Assembly (NCBI GenBank): GCA_025642065.1
Contig: JAODUP010000132.1
Location: forward strand, 454,001 to 518,000
Reading direction: 5' to 3'
Source: Paralvinella palmiformis
Taxonomy: Eukaryota > Annelida > Polychaeta > Terebellida > Alvinellidae
Length of the DNA: 64,000 bases
A program made the translations under genes and the position numbers. Shown piece by piece: positions 11,713-25,275 of the stretch. The notes under the pieces are model-generated. The model saw nothing but the letters and a program-made list of their open reading frames with translations, searched no databases and had not been told where the DNA came from. The number at the start of each line of letters is the position of its first letter. Within the stretch, counting starts at the first letter, position 1.

Positions 11713-12868
11713 AACAGACGTGAATGAAATTTACGGGTTATAAATATATGAATACAGGTGGAACGATATTTTTAGTGTTCTTCATTCATGTTGACAGATG
11801 ATATACGCTTTCCTAGAAATGAGCAATACCTGATGGAAGCAGTTATTATTACATAGTTATGTCCCATGAGCAACTGAGAGTGCATTTTATTTCATGTTGA
11901 TTTGTGTCACTTGCTGACTTGTATCAGACTGTGGCTATCGACGCGGCTAGGATTATAACACTCCCTTACTCGGCTGTACTATTTTTAGCAGATGGTGTAT
12001 CCCTATGCACCTTATGGAATGTAACACAGATTTATAACATTGATAAATAGCTACGCACGGTTCTCGGTGGGCGGTTCTTAGTATGTTTTATTGGCGTATA
12101 GTACTCTTTCCAGCATGTAGTCGCTAAATTGAATCAGTATTACAGTTCTGAACCATAATCAGTGTGTGGAGGTTGTTGATGAAAGACAACGTACTCACCG
12201 AGGAAGGTTTGGCTAAGAAAGGTATCGACTTATAAACAGCACTGGACAAAACAGATCCCAGTGTATGTTACTGGACGTAAAGACGCGAAATGTCCCACTC
12301 CAGCTGATTAGCATTTATTTTCATTAATGTCTGGATGTGTTTCAATCAGTCCGTGGAGGTGATTGAATTTTGCCGGATTAATTACTTGGCCAGAAACTGA
12401 ATCGTAGACTGCTTTAAGGCGCCTTCTTCGTGATGTTAATACTGCACTGCTGGGCCTTGTCGCATTGAGCGTGGCATGTCCACGGTCGAATTGGTAGTGT
12501 GCTTGACCACATATTACCACTATTCTGGATAGCTGTTGATCAGACAAAGTGACTTACGATTCTTGAATTTGTATTATTAAAATCCATTTGTCGGTTTAAA
12601 TCCTACAGCGTTCCCAAGAGAATTCAGAATTATTTGTAAACTCATATTTTAACAGTTGTAAATAGGTCTCTGTTAGTGTGGAGAAAGTTGAATGATCTAT
12701 TTCCAATTGGCTGTTCTGGTGAGAAGTAGTGCCACCTGTTTATAGTCATGTGGATAGGGAACTTTTACCTCAAAATGTATAAAAGAATCATTACATAAGA
12801 TGACAGTAATTACAAACTTTGGATAATGTAACACCAGAAAATAGGTGTCATGCTGTATACGTTTATAA

Positions 12869-12871
<3 letters not shown>
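11713..12871. other. non-coding stretch, no gene seen
   Basis: No exon or element with support. The 79-codon minus-strand frame at 12308-12547 has no recognisable content or splice context. Confidence 0.55.

Positions 12872-12926
<55 letters not shown>
12872..12926. repeat. (ATT)n microsatellite
   Basis: About eighteen uninterrupted ATT repeats. Asn or Tyr runs in overlapping frames are artefacts. Confidence 0.97.
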
Positions 12927-12984
12927 GTGTTTGGCTATGTTGCATTATTTTTAGGCCTATATATACATATGACTAAGCTTTCCT

Positions 12985-13065
12985 TAGGGAGAGATTGTTT
13001 AGCTATATGTCCCAGGTGTGACAAGTGTCAAGGCTAAATAAACAACTCACTCACTCACTCACCCA
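12985..13065 (+). mobile_element. 3' fragment of the ACTC-tailed SINE family
   Basis: TCCCAGGTGTGACAAGTGTC, AAGGCTAAATAAACAA and a CTCA repeat tail match the 3' half of the SINE at 13180-13345. The tRNA-like head is absent or decayed. Confidence 0.6.
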
Positions 13066-13179
13066 CCCATATGCCACTCCACCTAAACTACTAGTCATGT
13101 CCCTGAATGTCACACCATCAACTAACTACTGAAGGAGTATGATATTTTGAGCTGTCAGTTAATGACATTTAATTTTAGG

Positions 13180-13345
13180 AAATCCCAGTCACCGAGTGGA
13201 TAGAGCATTGTGCTGCAACCTCCAGGTTGTGGATTCGAATCTGACTCATTCCTGTGTTCAAGGGATGTTTCATCGGGGAATTGGTCCTCGGTCGTATGCA
13301 TCCAGGTGTGACTAGTGCTGAGGCTAAACAAACGACTCACTCACT
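13180..13345 (+). mobile_element. tRNA-derived SINE with (CTCA)n tail
   Basis: The head carries an A-box-like TCACCGAGTGG, and GGATTCGAATC serves as B box. A body with CCTCGGTCGTATG and a TGACTAGTGCTGAGGC segment follows, ending in AACGACTCACTCACTCA. The body differs from the 6894-7109 family, so this is a second SINE family. Target-site duplications are not obvious. Confidence 0.75.
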
Positions 13346-14199
13346 CAAGACACAAGATAAAGTAATCCTTCTTACTAAACCGGGTCAAGTGGTAGCGGAG
13401 ATTGGCCAGTTATTTGATTCGAACCGAGTATGTCCAATTTCGTGGTTCATCATTCTCCCATAATCTGGATAAATATCTAAATATCTGAAAGAAAAACTAA
13501 AAGGAGATCTGAAACAAATATTATCAGATGAAATATACAACATTATGTCTTGTATTTTGTTAGTGTGAAATGTGGACGAGTTGTAAGACCCGGCTGTCCG
13601 CCTGTGATTAGTGAACATTTGTACCTTTGCACAAATCTGTAAATGTTCCTCTCCCTATGCACACGATGTCCACGCTTAGCTGACTTATACCCGCGGTCGT
13701 TGTCGACGTAGTAGTCCAGGTGATAATTGTCCGTTTGCTGTAATCGGGCCTCACGAGAAATGGCCTATAGTGCCGACCTAGACGGGGTAGACTTCTAGCT
13801 TGGTAAAATATCTGTTTCCAGTCAACGATCGTGCTTTATGGGTGAAATATGTGATAGCATTGAATAGTTAAGCGTTTTTTTCAGATACGTTACTTTAGTA
13901 TCACCTTTTGACCTAGAAGATCGATTTTAATATTTGTAGCGTGTAATGCTTCTAAAGGTTAAAACAATCCTAATCACTGTTGCCTTTAAGCTGTGAAATT
14001 TTAAATCACTAAGGAAAGGTTTGCCTCTGTAGGGGGATTGGTGTATATTAGCTATACAGAGAACGCTTATAGTAATTATACTTTTGTCACGTTGTACAGT
14101 CGTATGTGACCCTTTGACTTACTCGGTCGGTACCAGGGTCGTGCCTGCCGACATATATCACACGTCCATGCCTGGGCAGACATTTATGTCTGCACGCTG
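13346..14199. other. non-coding stretch, no gene seen
   Basis: No supported exon, RNA gene or repeat. Confidence 0.55.
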
Positions 14200-14805
14200 A
14201 ACCATCTGACAACCAACCATGCATGTATATGATATCCTGACATTTGGTCACATGGCATTTGTTCACGTGACATTTAGTCATATTACATTTGGTCACATGA
14301 CATTTGAACACGGTATCGTGGCGGATCGTTATAAAAGCTAACCATTTCCTGTTATGTCATGGTTACGGTCGTAGGTGACTGGTCTAATCGCAGCGTGTAC
14401 TTCGTTATTAAGCAAATCACACAATACCTACCTTAATCATACACAGCTGTAATAATCAGCTTTGCTTTACGACCTTCTCAACCCGTACTTTCTACGAGTA
14501 ACGTACTTTGGGGGGGGGGACGCGAAGGAGTTATGCTAAGTGTATTAAGTTTGGCAACTTTATCAGTCACAGATGTCGGTTTATCTCAAATTTGATAAGT
14601 TGGACATCAAAATCAATTTTGTAAAGAAGAAAAAAGTAATTTTTAGAGCAGATTATGTCAAATGTGTGTACTGAAAAATATATCGATCACGTAGTAGGTA
14701 TTTGTTATTGTTGTTGTTGTTGTGTAGGTTTTATGGGTGTAAATCAAATGTCACGTGACGAAATACCAAATGACCACATGTCACATAACCAACCGGCATG
14801 CATCC
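14200..14805. mobile_element. possible non-autonomous element with subterminal repeats
   Basis: At 14234-14305 the motif ACATTTGGTCACATG recurs about four times with small changes. At 14744-14785 its reverse complement type (CAAATGTCACGTGAC, CCAAATGACCACATG) appears. AACCAACC next to GCATGCAT-like sequence occurs at both ends (about 14211 and 14788). Inverted subterminal repeats about 500 bp apart suggest a MITE-like element, but exact termini and target-site duplication are not defined. Confidence 0.35.
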
Positions 14806-15137
14806 TCTATAGATCTCCGTGGATGTTCGTATATAGGTGATGGTGACACATGGATCTGTAGGTAGTCCATATCCACAGATGCTGCTCGCTATATGACGCA
14901 CCATATGCGTTATTATTAATTGTGAATTTATTATTAATGGGAAACGACACGTAGGCAGTACAGGACAGTAAATATATTTGGCCTTTTGTATCAGAAATGT
15001 CGCCGATAGAAACACGTACGTTCGTGTATACCCACAAACAAATAGATAGAGAGAGGGACAGACGCATGAAACCGGGCAGAGGCAAACAGGGACTGACGGA
15101 TGTTTACGGAATAAAGACAACTATTGTGCGCGCGTTC

Positions 15138-15171
<34 letters not shown>

Positions 15172-15217
15172 TATAAGCATAGATGGTTTTGTGGTGTTAT
15201 TGAATCTTATTCAGACC

Positions 15218-15348
15218 TGCTGGAGCGAGCAATGACTGTTTATTGGATAGAACATTTCGCTGTAGGTCTCCAGGTCAGATTTCCCTCTGTGTGTTTTATT
15301 TGTGTGCGCCAGCACCGAAAGTAAACAAAACGCTAACTCGTTCACTCG
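15218..15348 (+). mobile_element. degenerate copy of the ACTC-tailed SINE
   Basis: GGATAGAACATTTCGCTGTA, GGTCTCCAGGTCAGATTTCC, a GCGCCAGCACCGAAAGTAAAC segment and a CTCGTTCACTC end align loosely with the SINE at 13180-13345. A and B boxes are eroded. Confidence 0.45.
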
Positions 15349-16450
15349 GCCAGTTACCCAACCACTCAAATCTGATGGAAGGGGGTTTAGTGGGAGGGGA
15401 ATATTCAAATAGGAAAATACACACACCTGCACACACATATACGCACAAGCTTAATTTTTAATTATCTTTATTTATTTATTCTCATCTGAAGATGCAGATT
15501 TTGCCTATATGGCTGTCTGTGTTACGATTACTCCCCGTGCCCAGAGAGAGAGAGAGAGAGTGTGTGTGCGTGTGTAGATGGTTATATAAATGCGAAAAAA
15601 TGCATCTCTGAAAAGCAACAATAAACAAGTTGGAGAGAAACTGATAGCCCCATCATTGTAATGATGAGCGTTGTCGTTTTTATACGTGTGTATAAAGTAT
15701 CTTGATCCATTTAAACCGGTTGATACACAACTGTAGTAAGTCTAGTGTTACATGGCTCGGTCTCTATAGTGCTGCGATCTGAACAATATAATCATAATGG
15801 ACTGTGACTGGGTGTTCTTGTATGTCTGTATTTATATTATATAGCAATGGGCCCGCAATTGGCTGCCACCGCCACTACTACTGCTGCTGCTGCTGCTGAT
15901 GGTGGTGGTGGTGGTGACCATGTGAAATAAATGATATTATATCATTGCACACTTTTAGTCAATTCATCAGCTATGTTCCGGCCAGCCATGAATTCTTAGC
16001 TGGCATTGTTCACGCTGAGCAATGGAAATTAGCTAAAATGTCACGTCATTGCACCTGATGTTATTTCCCTGTCGTATAAGTGCAAGCCATCCCACGGGGG
16101 CAAAAATGTTTAAATGTGTGCTAACTGTGGATAAAAATCGCTGAACCGACGGCGCCTAGTCTAGAATTACTATACGTTGCTCGGGATACTTGTGTTGTGT
16201 TTCTGTTGTGATGGTAACGTAGTACATATTGATATGTTGCCGGTACTGAGTGGGTGTGGGCGGCAGATTCGTTTGTTGTGTACGTGTACAGTGGCTGGAT
16301 GCGAGCTGTATCTAATTGTAGAAATGAATTACGTTTGCTGCATCCCTGGGGCGTCACTGTCTGTAATGCGTGGACATGCAAATGTAGCAATCTTAAATTT
16401 TAATATGGTATCACCACACACACACACACACACACACACTCTCTCTCTTT

Positions 16451-16481
<31 letters not shown>

Positions 16482-18023
16482 TCCAGGAGGTGTTTATGCA
16501 ATCGTGTGTCAACATTAGCGAAAGGAGCCGTTGAAGCATTTAACTATCTCCGCAAAACGCCGTCGCCAATCGACACCAGCACTATTTGGCCCGATTTCAT
16601 TTACTAAGTAATAGAATCCGATGTTTTATGCGACGTCTACCTTTTACAAATATTACATCACTCATTATTTAATGTACAAGTGATTGGCCTCATATTACAA
16701 TTAGCTAGTGGCAGATGTGTGCCTGAAATAGTTGATGTTCACCTGAGCTCGTTCTCTCATCTTACATATGATACATACGGCGAATGCATTAGTATTCATG
16801 TGTGGACGTCCAGCAACGAGGAACAGCCATCTTCATAAATCAGATGACCCCATTCCTCGGTTAATCTATCCAAAATGGAGCAGTATTTTATATCTATATT
16901 GGTACGCTGATGGAGATTGCCGTTCAGGTAACAGAAGCCGGTGTCTTCCGTTTGTCTTCCCGTCCTTAAGCAGGCCAACTTACAGTGAACAAATTTCATC
17001 ATTTATTCATCCTCTCACATTTGTTTTTGGTGAACTGGGTCTGTATCTGGTTGGAGATATTTAATATTTAGCTTGGACGTGTCACTTCTACATAGACAAC
17101 GCCGGGATTGCCAACAACTGTAGGATAGTTATCTGTCAACCCGTCACTCAATCACACGCCTCCTGAATTACGGCATAAAGACTCCCCATCAGGTCCCCCC
17201 CTCTCACTCTCTGATGCGTGCGTGTGCGCACCTTCATGCTTATGTGCGCATGTTTGTGCCTACGTGGGTGTGTGATATATGTGTGAGGGGACTGGTGAGA
17301 CATTGATTATGTCTCAGCGCGAAAAGTCGTGTCTTGGGTGGAACTCACCCCTGATGAATCGTCCAGACTTTGAATTCACGATTTGAGATTATATTTGCTA
17401 GTACCTTATTCCACACACACACACACACACACTCGAACGCGCGCACAAACGTTGTCTCTATTCCGTAAATATCCGTCAGTCCGTGTGTGTGTGTCTGTGT
17501 GTATGTGTGTGTGTTGTTGTTGTTGTTGTTTCTACTTCCCGACTCCCCCTACTTTGTCAGACAATCTCTATTTACCAATGTTCTTCGTATAAATGTATAG
17601 CGAGTGTGGGCGGTCTGCAGAGAAATGGACACTTGACAGGTTCAAGACATCGGCATTAGTTAGGAAGATAATACCTACAATGACTCTATTGTCCGGGGGG
17701 CTAGCGCTCCGGTACTATTCTGAATTGCTGAATGTCAAAGGGTCTGTCCTCTTCTCTCAGTTGAATGGTAGATTAATACGCTAATCTGGTTTTAGGCAGT
17801 TTCCAATCATATGCCACTTGTCTGTCATTAACTAATTACTATGTGATGTAACACTCGGTCGTATTTCGTCTGGCAGCCAGTAGACTTGTTCTTACACAAA
17901 CGATCATTCAGGTTTTGATTCTCCTATCTTACGTATGTGATTATTGTATCATCTTAATAAATAACGTAGTAAAATTATATTACTGGCCTCCAGTGATGTC
18001 TTACCAGCCCATTCTAGACTATG

Positions 18024-18086
18024 TGTTTGTTTTGTGTGTGTGTGTGTGTGTGTGTGTGCGTGCGCGCGCGTGTGTGTGTGTGTGTT
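18024..18086. repeat. (GT)n(GC)n(GT)n alternating tract
   Basis: A GT run is interrupted by GCGTGCGCGCGCG and resumes as GT. The continuous purine-pyrimidine alternation could adopt Z-DNA under torsion. Confidence 0.85.
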
Positions 18087-18923
18087 AGCAGGCTTTGATC
18101 GCTAGAGTTCTATTGATTATTCTATAATTAGTTTTCTACAAATCGGTTTCTTTTAAAAGCCACTGACATTTTCCCAAACTTGGATAAAGTAAAGAAAATC
18201 TAGATCGCAGCTGTGATCCCGGCTAATCTACGATGGAAGTGGATTTTCTCAGTGATGAATAGCAATCATTTGGCCATGCGCTTTGTCAGAGGATCATGAC
18301 ATTCTACTACCAAAAACACACTACACCTGTGCACAAATACATGTATTTCCAAAAATTGTGTATAAACATAGTGCACAGACATTTCAAATTGGAGAACAAT
18401 CAGCCATGACCTAACTGGAAGTGCAGATGGCCACACAGCTCTATCACCTTGATTGAAATGCCAGCCTGTGTCTGAAGGGTGTTTCATCTCATATTTCATC
18501 TCATTATCGTTGCAAATTGCTCAACCAATTTAGCTCACCATGAGCAATATTTCATACACCCGTCATTATTTTCACTTAACCATGTCCTGTAATACAGGTA
18601 TCAAATGTAGGTTATGGGGTCTCCTTCGTCTTTACACCTCTTGCAATTTGCATAATTCCATCAAACAATGTGGCCAGTGTTTATTATATTAGTGTTATCC
18701 ATAAACATTGTCTATAGTAAAGAACAGGAAATATGCTGAAGCCTTCGTCAGAGGAATTAGAGACAAGCTACATATATCGGTAGTCATAATATTATAAGAT
18801 GACCATTCCCCCCCCCCCCCAATTCTGCATATATCTAATGAAACATTTACAAAGTTGCACCTATACGTTCTATTAAAATGCTCTCATAATATTAAAACAC
18901 GTGACCAGGTAATCTGTTTTCAG

Positions 18924-19035
18924 CGCCATATTGAATATAAGCTAGAGAATTGCGGCAAAGACCAGGTGTATATTTTATGGAGGAATGAATGTTTAGTAGA
19001 AGTCTGTACGATTACAGCTCAGCTGAGTAGTGCTG
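18924..19035 (+). CDS. weak candidate exon, function unknown
   Basis: The block follows a good acceptor (AATCTGTTTTCAG) and ends in a strong donor (CTG then GTGAGT). In phase 0 it is open for 37 codons plus one base, giving a phase 1 exit. The translation contains ILWRNE and TITAQLSSAGEY-like residues across the donor, vaguely like the end of an Ig domain, but no disulphide pair can be assigned. It may be chance. The phase 1 exit would fit the acceptor at 41593. Confidence 0.18.
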
Positions 19036-20332
19036 GTGAGTACCGAAATATCAAGTGTTAGAGCATGATTTATTAAATCGGGATCACTGTCAGGTGTTCA
19101 GTGATGTTACAGCGTTTTGATTTTTTTTCCAGCTACCAGTAATACCCAAATCACTGAATGATATTTATTTCCCAAGACACAGACAGGGCACCTCAGATCT
19201 TCATACTGGCCAATGTTCCTCTGCCTGTTGTCACCTGAGTTTGACATGTGTCATATCTCTCTCTGTTTGACAAAGATGGTCTGAGACAAGACGTGTGAAA
19301 ACATAGTTTGTTAAACATTTGAATGGAAATGGTCGAAGGAAGTTATCACTGTAGGAGTAAATTAACAGTGTATAGAAAGACGTTGTTAGGGAAAAATTCC
19401 AATTCTTGATCACAACATCTGGTTGAATCATCGGGATAATGATTCTTAAATAAAGTCACTTCCGGCTAAGACATTATTTCTCAGTAACCCATTGGCAGCT
19501 ATCAAAACTAACGATGTTACTTATATAAGTAATTATAAGAGCATATAAGGTAACGAATACATCAATGTTGAATACAGATTGCATTAAGAACTCCAGGAAG
19601 GCTCTGTGTGTGGTATATTATATAAAAATCCTGCTTCTATTTTCTTCTTCTTATATTACCAATAGTTTACTGTACACATATCCTGATCAAGACAAATAAT
19701 GTTTCACCAACAAGGTGTTCTGTGGCTGGGTTGATTCTATTAACCGTGTTCCTGGCGAAGTCGATGGAAAATGTCAGAATTAATCCCTCTCCATAGCTTA
19801 TGGCCAGGTCATGCGTGTTTGCATGATAGCTCTGTTGGTCAACATGTTTTATCTGTCAGTGGATGAATCATTAATGGAGTTTAGGGGAGTGTTAGGGCCA
19901 TCCACTGGCTAAATATAATACTGGCCCGAAAACGGCAATTGACAGAAATGGGCACATTGAAATATAGAGCGTCGCTGACCAGTGTGGCTATAGTACAGAC
20001 CGTGGACATGGAACGGAACAGAGGCATAGAATTCTAAATATAGTCAACATGAAAGATGAAACAATCGTCAGCGTGTGACCGGCCTATGGCCTGACCTTGC
20101 CGGAGATGACGCGCAGGTCACCAATGAGTCTCTGTGTCGTAATCATAACCCCTCGTCGTAAACTCATAAACCCTTTCACACTGCCCCATTTGGTACTGGG
20201 ATGAACTGGCGATGGACTGAGACCAAAAGGTGTCATTGATGAGATCCTGTATTGAATGGATGTTCTCGGATACCAAACCCCAGTATATATGCTTCTCTGT
20301 AATGATGTGTGTGAGTGTGTGTGTGTGTGTGT

Positions 20333-20376
<44 letters not shown>

Positions 20377-20739
20377 ATTAAATATGCACTGGCTCTCAAA
20401 GAAATGAACTTTCAGTGATATATACACACACTTAGGCAATTGCTGCAGTGATATGGCAAAGTATTATTATATTTTTAGAACTTGAGTGAATTGAGACAAT
20501 GTAGAGAGTATTGGTACAACGTTTTACCTTAAACCTCCAGGTGATGGATGAATGTATTTTGGTTGCTTTATGGCTATTAATTATGATATTGTTTGAGTAT
20601 GGATGTCAGGTGCTTGTTGTTTGAGACAGAAGTTCAATTTTATTCACAAACACTTACGTACCCATACATACATATAATATTATTAACTCAGTCAGATAGA
20701 GATTGGTAGAGAGAGAGAAACACACACACAGAGACACAC

Positions 20740-20772
<33 letters not shown>

Positions 20773-23700
20773 GAGAGAGACAGAGAGAGAGACACACACA
20801 CACTTTCTCTCCATATCTTTCTCTACCTACCTATCTATCTATCTATCTCTCTCATTTACCTGTATTTAACAAACAAATGGCATGACAGTATTGATGTTAT
20901 TAGTCCTTGTTTATGTATTTCTTTATATAGTTCAAATAGATTTCTGACACGATAATCCATTTTACGATGCCATTGCTGGGTGCTCGGCCTTAAGATTCTG
21001 CATAATACACTTCATCCTATTTTTATCCTTCCACCGTTGTCTCGTGTGAAGGACTGAGTATTCAGCAAGTTAGCATTAAATTTATTGCCAGATTTCTTAG
21101 TGATGAGAATCGCCGTCATAAATGGCCATGATTCAGTTAGAAGATGATGCATTGTGCCTATGCAGATTATCTGAAATAAATTTAGTGTTTCGTTTAGGAC
21201 AAGAGGCAAAATCGTATTAGACCGAGCAGGAGTCTTTAGCCGAGTGGCAGCGATGCTATTTCTGGTCTGGGCCTGATGGATGATAATAAAATAATTTCAG
21301 ATTTTAAAATCAGACCACCTCAATGTGTGGTAGCCATAGAGATGGTGCACATGTTGTCCTTAGGATGGCGCATTAGTATAACAAGCCAAGGAAGCAACTG
21401 TGAATGCCTTTTTGATACCGGAGGAGACATTAGACTGCAGCCAGTATTATAGATGTATTTAATTCGTGTTTCTATTTTATGTGGCAGAGTTTTAGCTGTA
21501 AATGGACATTAAATAAGATGCAGTGATTGAAAAGGGAAAAATCAATTATTTACTCATATTGTTTGTCCAGTGAAATTGATCTGTTAGTAGTGTTAGTGTA
21601 CAAACCTGTCATCATACAGCTAATATGCCAAACATCAATATATTGTAAGATTAAATTAGCATTTTCTTAACACTACAGTCTGTTATGTTGTGTTAATACC
21701 TAGGGTACAGACATATTGTAAGCTTAAACTAACGTGCAATCAGTTTGCATTACAGACATGAGGGAAAGCCAAGCTGAAGCCGAGCAAACTAAAAGGCTGA
21801 TATTTTGTAAGATCAACACAAAGTATGACCACCGTATAATAGAAATATATTACAGGCTCAAACTGAAGTACAGCTAATCTACACCTCTGATATTTTATCA
21901 GATAAAATTAAAGTACAGCTACAGACAGAAGAACCATAAAGTCGACTGAAAATACAGCCATTCTAGTCAGGACAAACGCATTATCAGACCAGCCTGACCT
22001 AATATATATGGATGCTGTTGACAAGAGAAGAAATCACATCTCGGTGCGAAACCACCGAATTGTTATTTTTTTCCTTCTCAGTACATTTCATCATGGTCCT
22101 GTCAGAATGGGGCATCAAAAGGAGGCAGTATGCGCCATATATAGCACCAATCTCCTACACAGTGATACATTAGCCGAGACATGCTGGAAAACATTTATTC
22201 ACCATTCACAAGTGGCAATGTCGTGAACCAAAACATAGCATTGGCCAATCTTAAGCAGCCGAGTTCACTGTTTATGAATTGCACGTCACAAAATTAAGCT
22301 GGTTTGTTAGCCTTAATTACCAAGTGCAATTCCGAAACATGGAACTGAAAAACAAATTGAAGCAGTATTTAACATTGATGCGTGCTACCGTGCCGGGCGT
22401 TGATACTAAATAGTTATCAGGTAGTCGGATGTTCGAAATGTTTCTAATTGGGTAATATTGGCGTTTGATACGATCAAAAACTTAGACCATTGATAGACCT
22501 GTGGCTCTTGGATCCTGTATTGGAGTTTTTTCGCCACCTTCCAACATTTGCTTCAGATGCTCTCCGGGGTTCATCCCACTGCCTTACATAACCCGTCCCC
22601 TGATGGTAATGTCACTTTGTTGGCTGTCAGGGAAAAAACCCACCCAAGGTGGCATTGACATTGGAGTAACACACAGCCAACCTGAGCGTGGTATTTATAT
22701 TCTAACATAATAAAGATGTTTGTGCGGGCGACTTGTATCAGTAAATGACTTAAGTCCACCATTTCACAATACTTTCCATTGTTCTTTGAAGTATCCTCTC
22801 CATCTCTCCACGATGGCCAAACATTACCATGAGGACTAAACGTTCACGTTTTAAACTTGATTATGTTGAGTGTATGAGCGACAATTCCTTACATTTTAAT
22901 GCCAAGGTTTCTCATTACTATCTCCCCGTGGGCCTGAAGTTATACCAATTTTTATTTCAGCTTTGTGACCTGCATAACTTTATTAAAATGTCATTAGACA
23001 AAAAACATAAAAGGTTTGCATTTCTGCTTGAGAACCTTGGGCGTTTGATGTCACGTGGGTATTTTTTTACTTTTTAATTTCTTATTAAGTTCTGTCAAAT
23101 CAGGTTTTCTGACTTGAACTTGTTGATTTTTACAAGGTATTGTCATGTTAAGAAATAAAGGGAGTGTGGACTTTTACTGTTTTGCTCATACTGTATACCT
23201 TGAGCCTTCCTTTCTGTCATTTATTTAAATTGTTTCAATAATGTTACTCATATCGTACAATCTCTGGATTTCCATTAGATTAATAATGTAACAGACACGA
23301 TGTACACGTGTCTGTGTGTAATCAAATGTGGACGGTTTTGAGGGTGTCACTGACGTTATGACTCATTTATTAAGCTTAGTCACCAGTTTGACATTTCGTT
23401 CTTTTCTGTCCAGGGAAGTTGTACGTTGACAGTGTTCAGCTGACTCAGTACTCCTCTTAACCGTTGCTCGTTTGGCTGAGAGAGAAAGTGGTGGGACTGT
23501 ATTAATCTTTCATCACAGAGTGGTCACCTTGACGAATAAAACTCTATACAGTCCATGAAATGTTTGGAAACGTTTTTGCCACAGTGAGTCATGACAATTA
23601 TGGCATGAAAGCGCAGCTTATCGGTGCCGTAGTAGAGTACTGCAGGAAAATATGTTGGGACTTCGCAACGGGCTTTTACTTTTCATTTACTGATAACGGG

Positions 23701-25218
23701 ATGATCAACAAAAGAATATTACCATATATTCTGTACTTAAAGAGGCCACACCCATCAGAAAGATGTTTGTCTGTAAGTTATCATTTTCATCCACGGATAC
23801 GCAATATTTCTGGATACAAGTCACCCATTCTGACGAATTTATAAAGAAACACAAATCTAAAACATCAATCACCTCTATGTAGTATTAGTAGTAGTAGTAG
23901 TAGTATATTGTATATTCCTCCTTCTATGGGACCATCGGGAAAAATCCTGTAGACTGCCGCTTTCTTCCGTCATCAGAGCTTCCTTACTTATATTATAATG
24001 TTCATAGTATTAAGTTGGGTAAAATGTTCATTGTGTAGTATAAAACAGAAGCGGTTAGTTTGACATTCTATTGCCGAACGTTCACCAAAACACTGGTAAC
24101 CTTGTACATGACAAGTGGTCTGCAGTTCAATAGAAGCTGTAATAACTTTGTTTCCATCAGGTATATAGTATCCGAGTGATAAGATGAAAGAGTGTCTTGT
24201 AGCTCATGGAGACAAAGCTGCCGCACAATGATTTCTGAGTCTCCTGCTACATGTTGAACAATTATGATGACTGTGCAGTGGTAATAGATATCCAATTTTC
24301 AGGTTTCAAACCTCTAATCATTGTCCTAATTTGACATGTTTATTACGATAATTATTAGATATTAATTAACATGTTAACACAGTTGCTACTTATATTACTT
24401 ACAAGTTTATTCTGACAATTTTGGTGAAATCGTTTCTGTTTGTTGTTTATCAGCTGTCGTTAATCACTCTGGTGAACCACATTATTTAAACTTTTTGTTC
24501 TAGAAGATAATGATTTTAACTGTTACGTACCCATTCTTTATTTATAGCTTGTCTACATATCAACTGTTAAGTTCTTGTTACAGATCTGCTAGAATTGCAC
24601 TCGAAAACGAGATTGCGTACATATTTGTTTCGCCAGAATACAATTTTACCCAAACAAACTTGTTGATAAACTATTCCAGTCTGACTAATACGCTAACAAT
24701 GTGATTCCTATATCAACATGAGATAAGGCCCTTTAAATTGTGATGCTCATTTCTATGCCATTTGCTCATTAAATCCCAAATCTCATGTCCTGCAATTCTT
24801 TGCGGCACAGCTGAGCTCCAGAAGCCGGTTATTGTCCACCGAAGCCTCCCCGTAGGTAAACACCTGTTTAAACTTTGGGGCCTACTAATCCTTATCTGGA
24901 GGGCTAACACTAGGGGGGGAATAGCTTAGGGTAGAGGAGAAGACTGGTCATTGGTTAGCTTGTCACCAGTGGGCTGGTCAGTCGGTTCTTCATTCTGGGT
25001 GACAGACACAGTCTCCATCTTCACATTATGCTTCACTTCGACAGTGAGCGGATGCCAAAAGTTTGTAAAGTACAGTGATTTCACTATCTGAATGTCTTTA
25101 TATGTAAGTTTATGAAGAAAAAAACATATTTGTATGTGGATATCCTTGCTAATCTAGCTAATTCGCTTCTCTCACTTATTTAGTTAACATGTTCGCGGTC
25201 ATCTAAGCGTGCATACGA

Positions 25219-25275
<57 letters not shown>

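Larger units (their letters stand above)
14806..18923. other. non-coding stretch with microsatellites
   Basis: Holds GT runs (15139-15170), a GA/GT patch (15542-15575), a CTG/GGT patch (about 15879-15918), CA/CT/GT compounds (16415-16480), CA and GT/TTG tracts (17413-17530) and the GT/GC tract at 18034-18085. No exon with convincing borders is seen before 18924. Confidence 0.55.

Noticed and set aside
16768..17064. 98-codon plus-strand frame as an exon
   Set aside because: No domain recognised and a similar-length frame on the opposite strand; splice borders are unconvincing.
23560..23844. 94-codon plus-strand frame ending near a GTAAGT donor
   Set aside because: No acceptor or recognisable protein content was found, so a lone donor is not enough.
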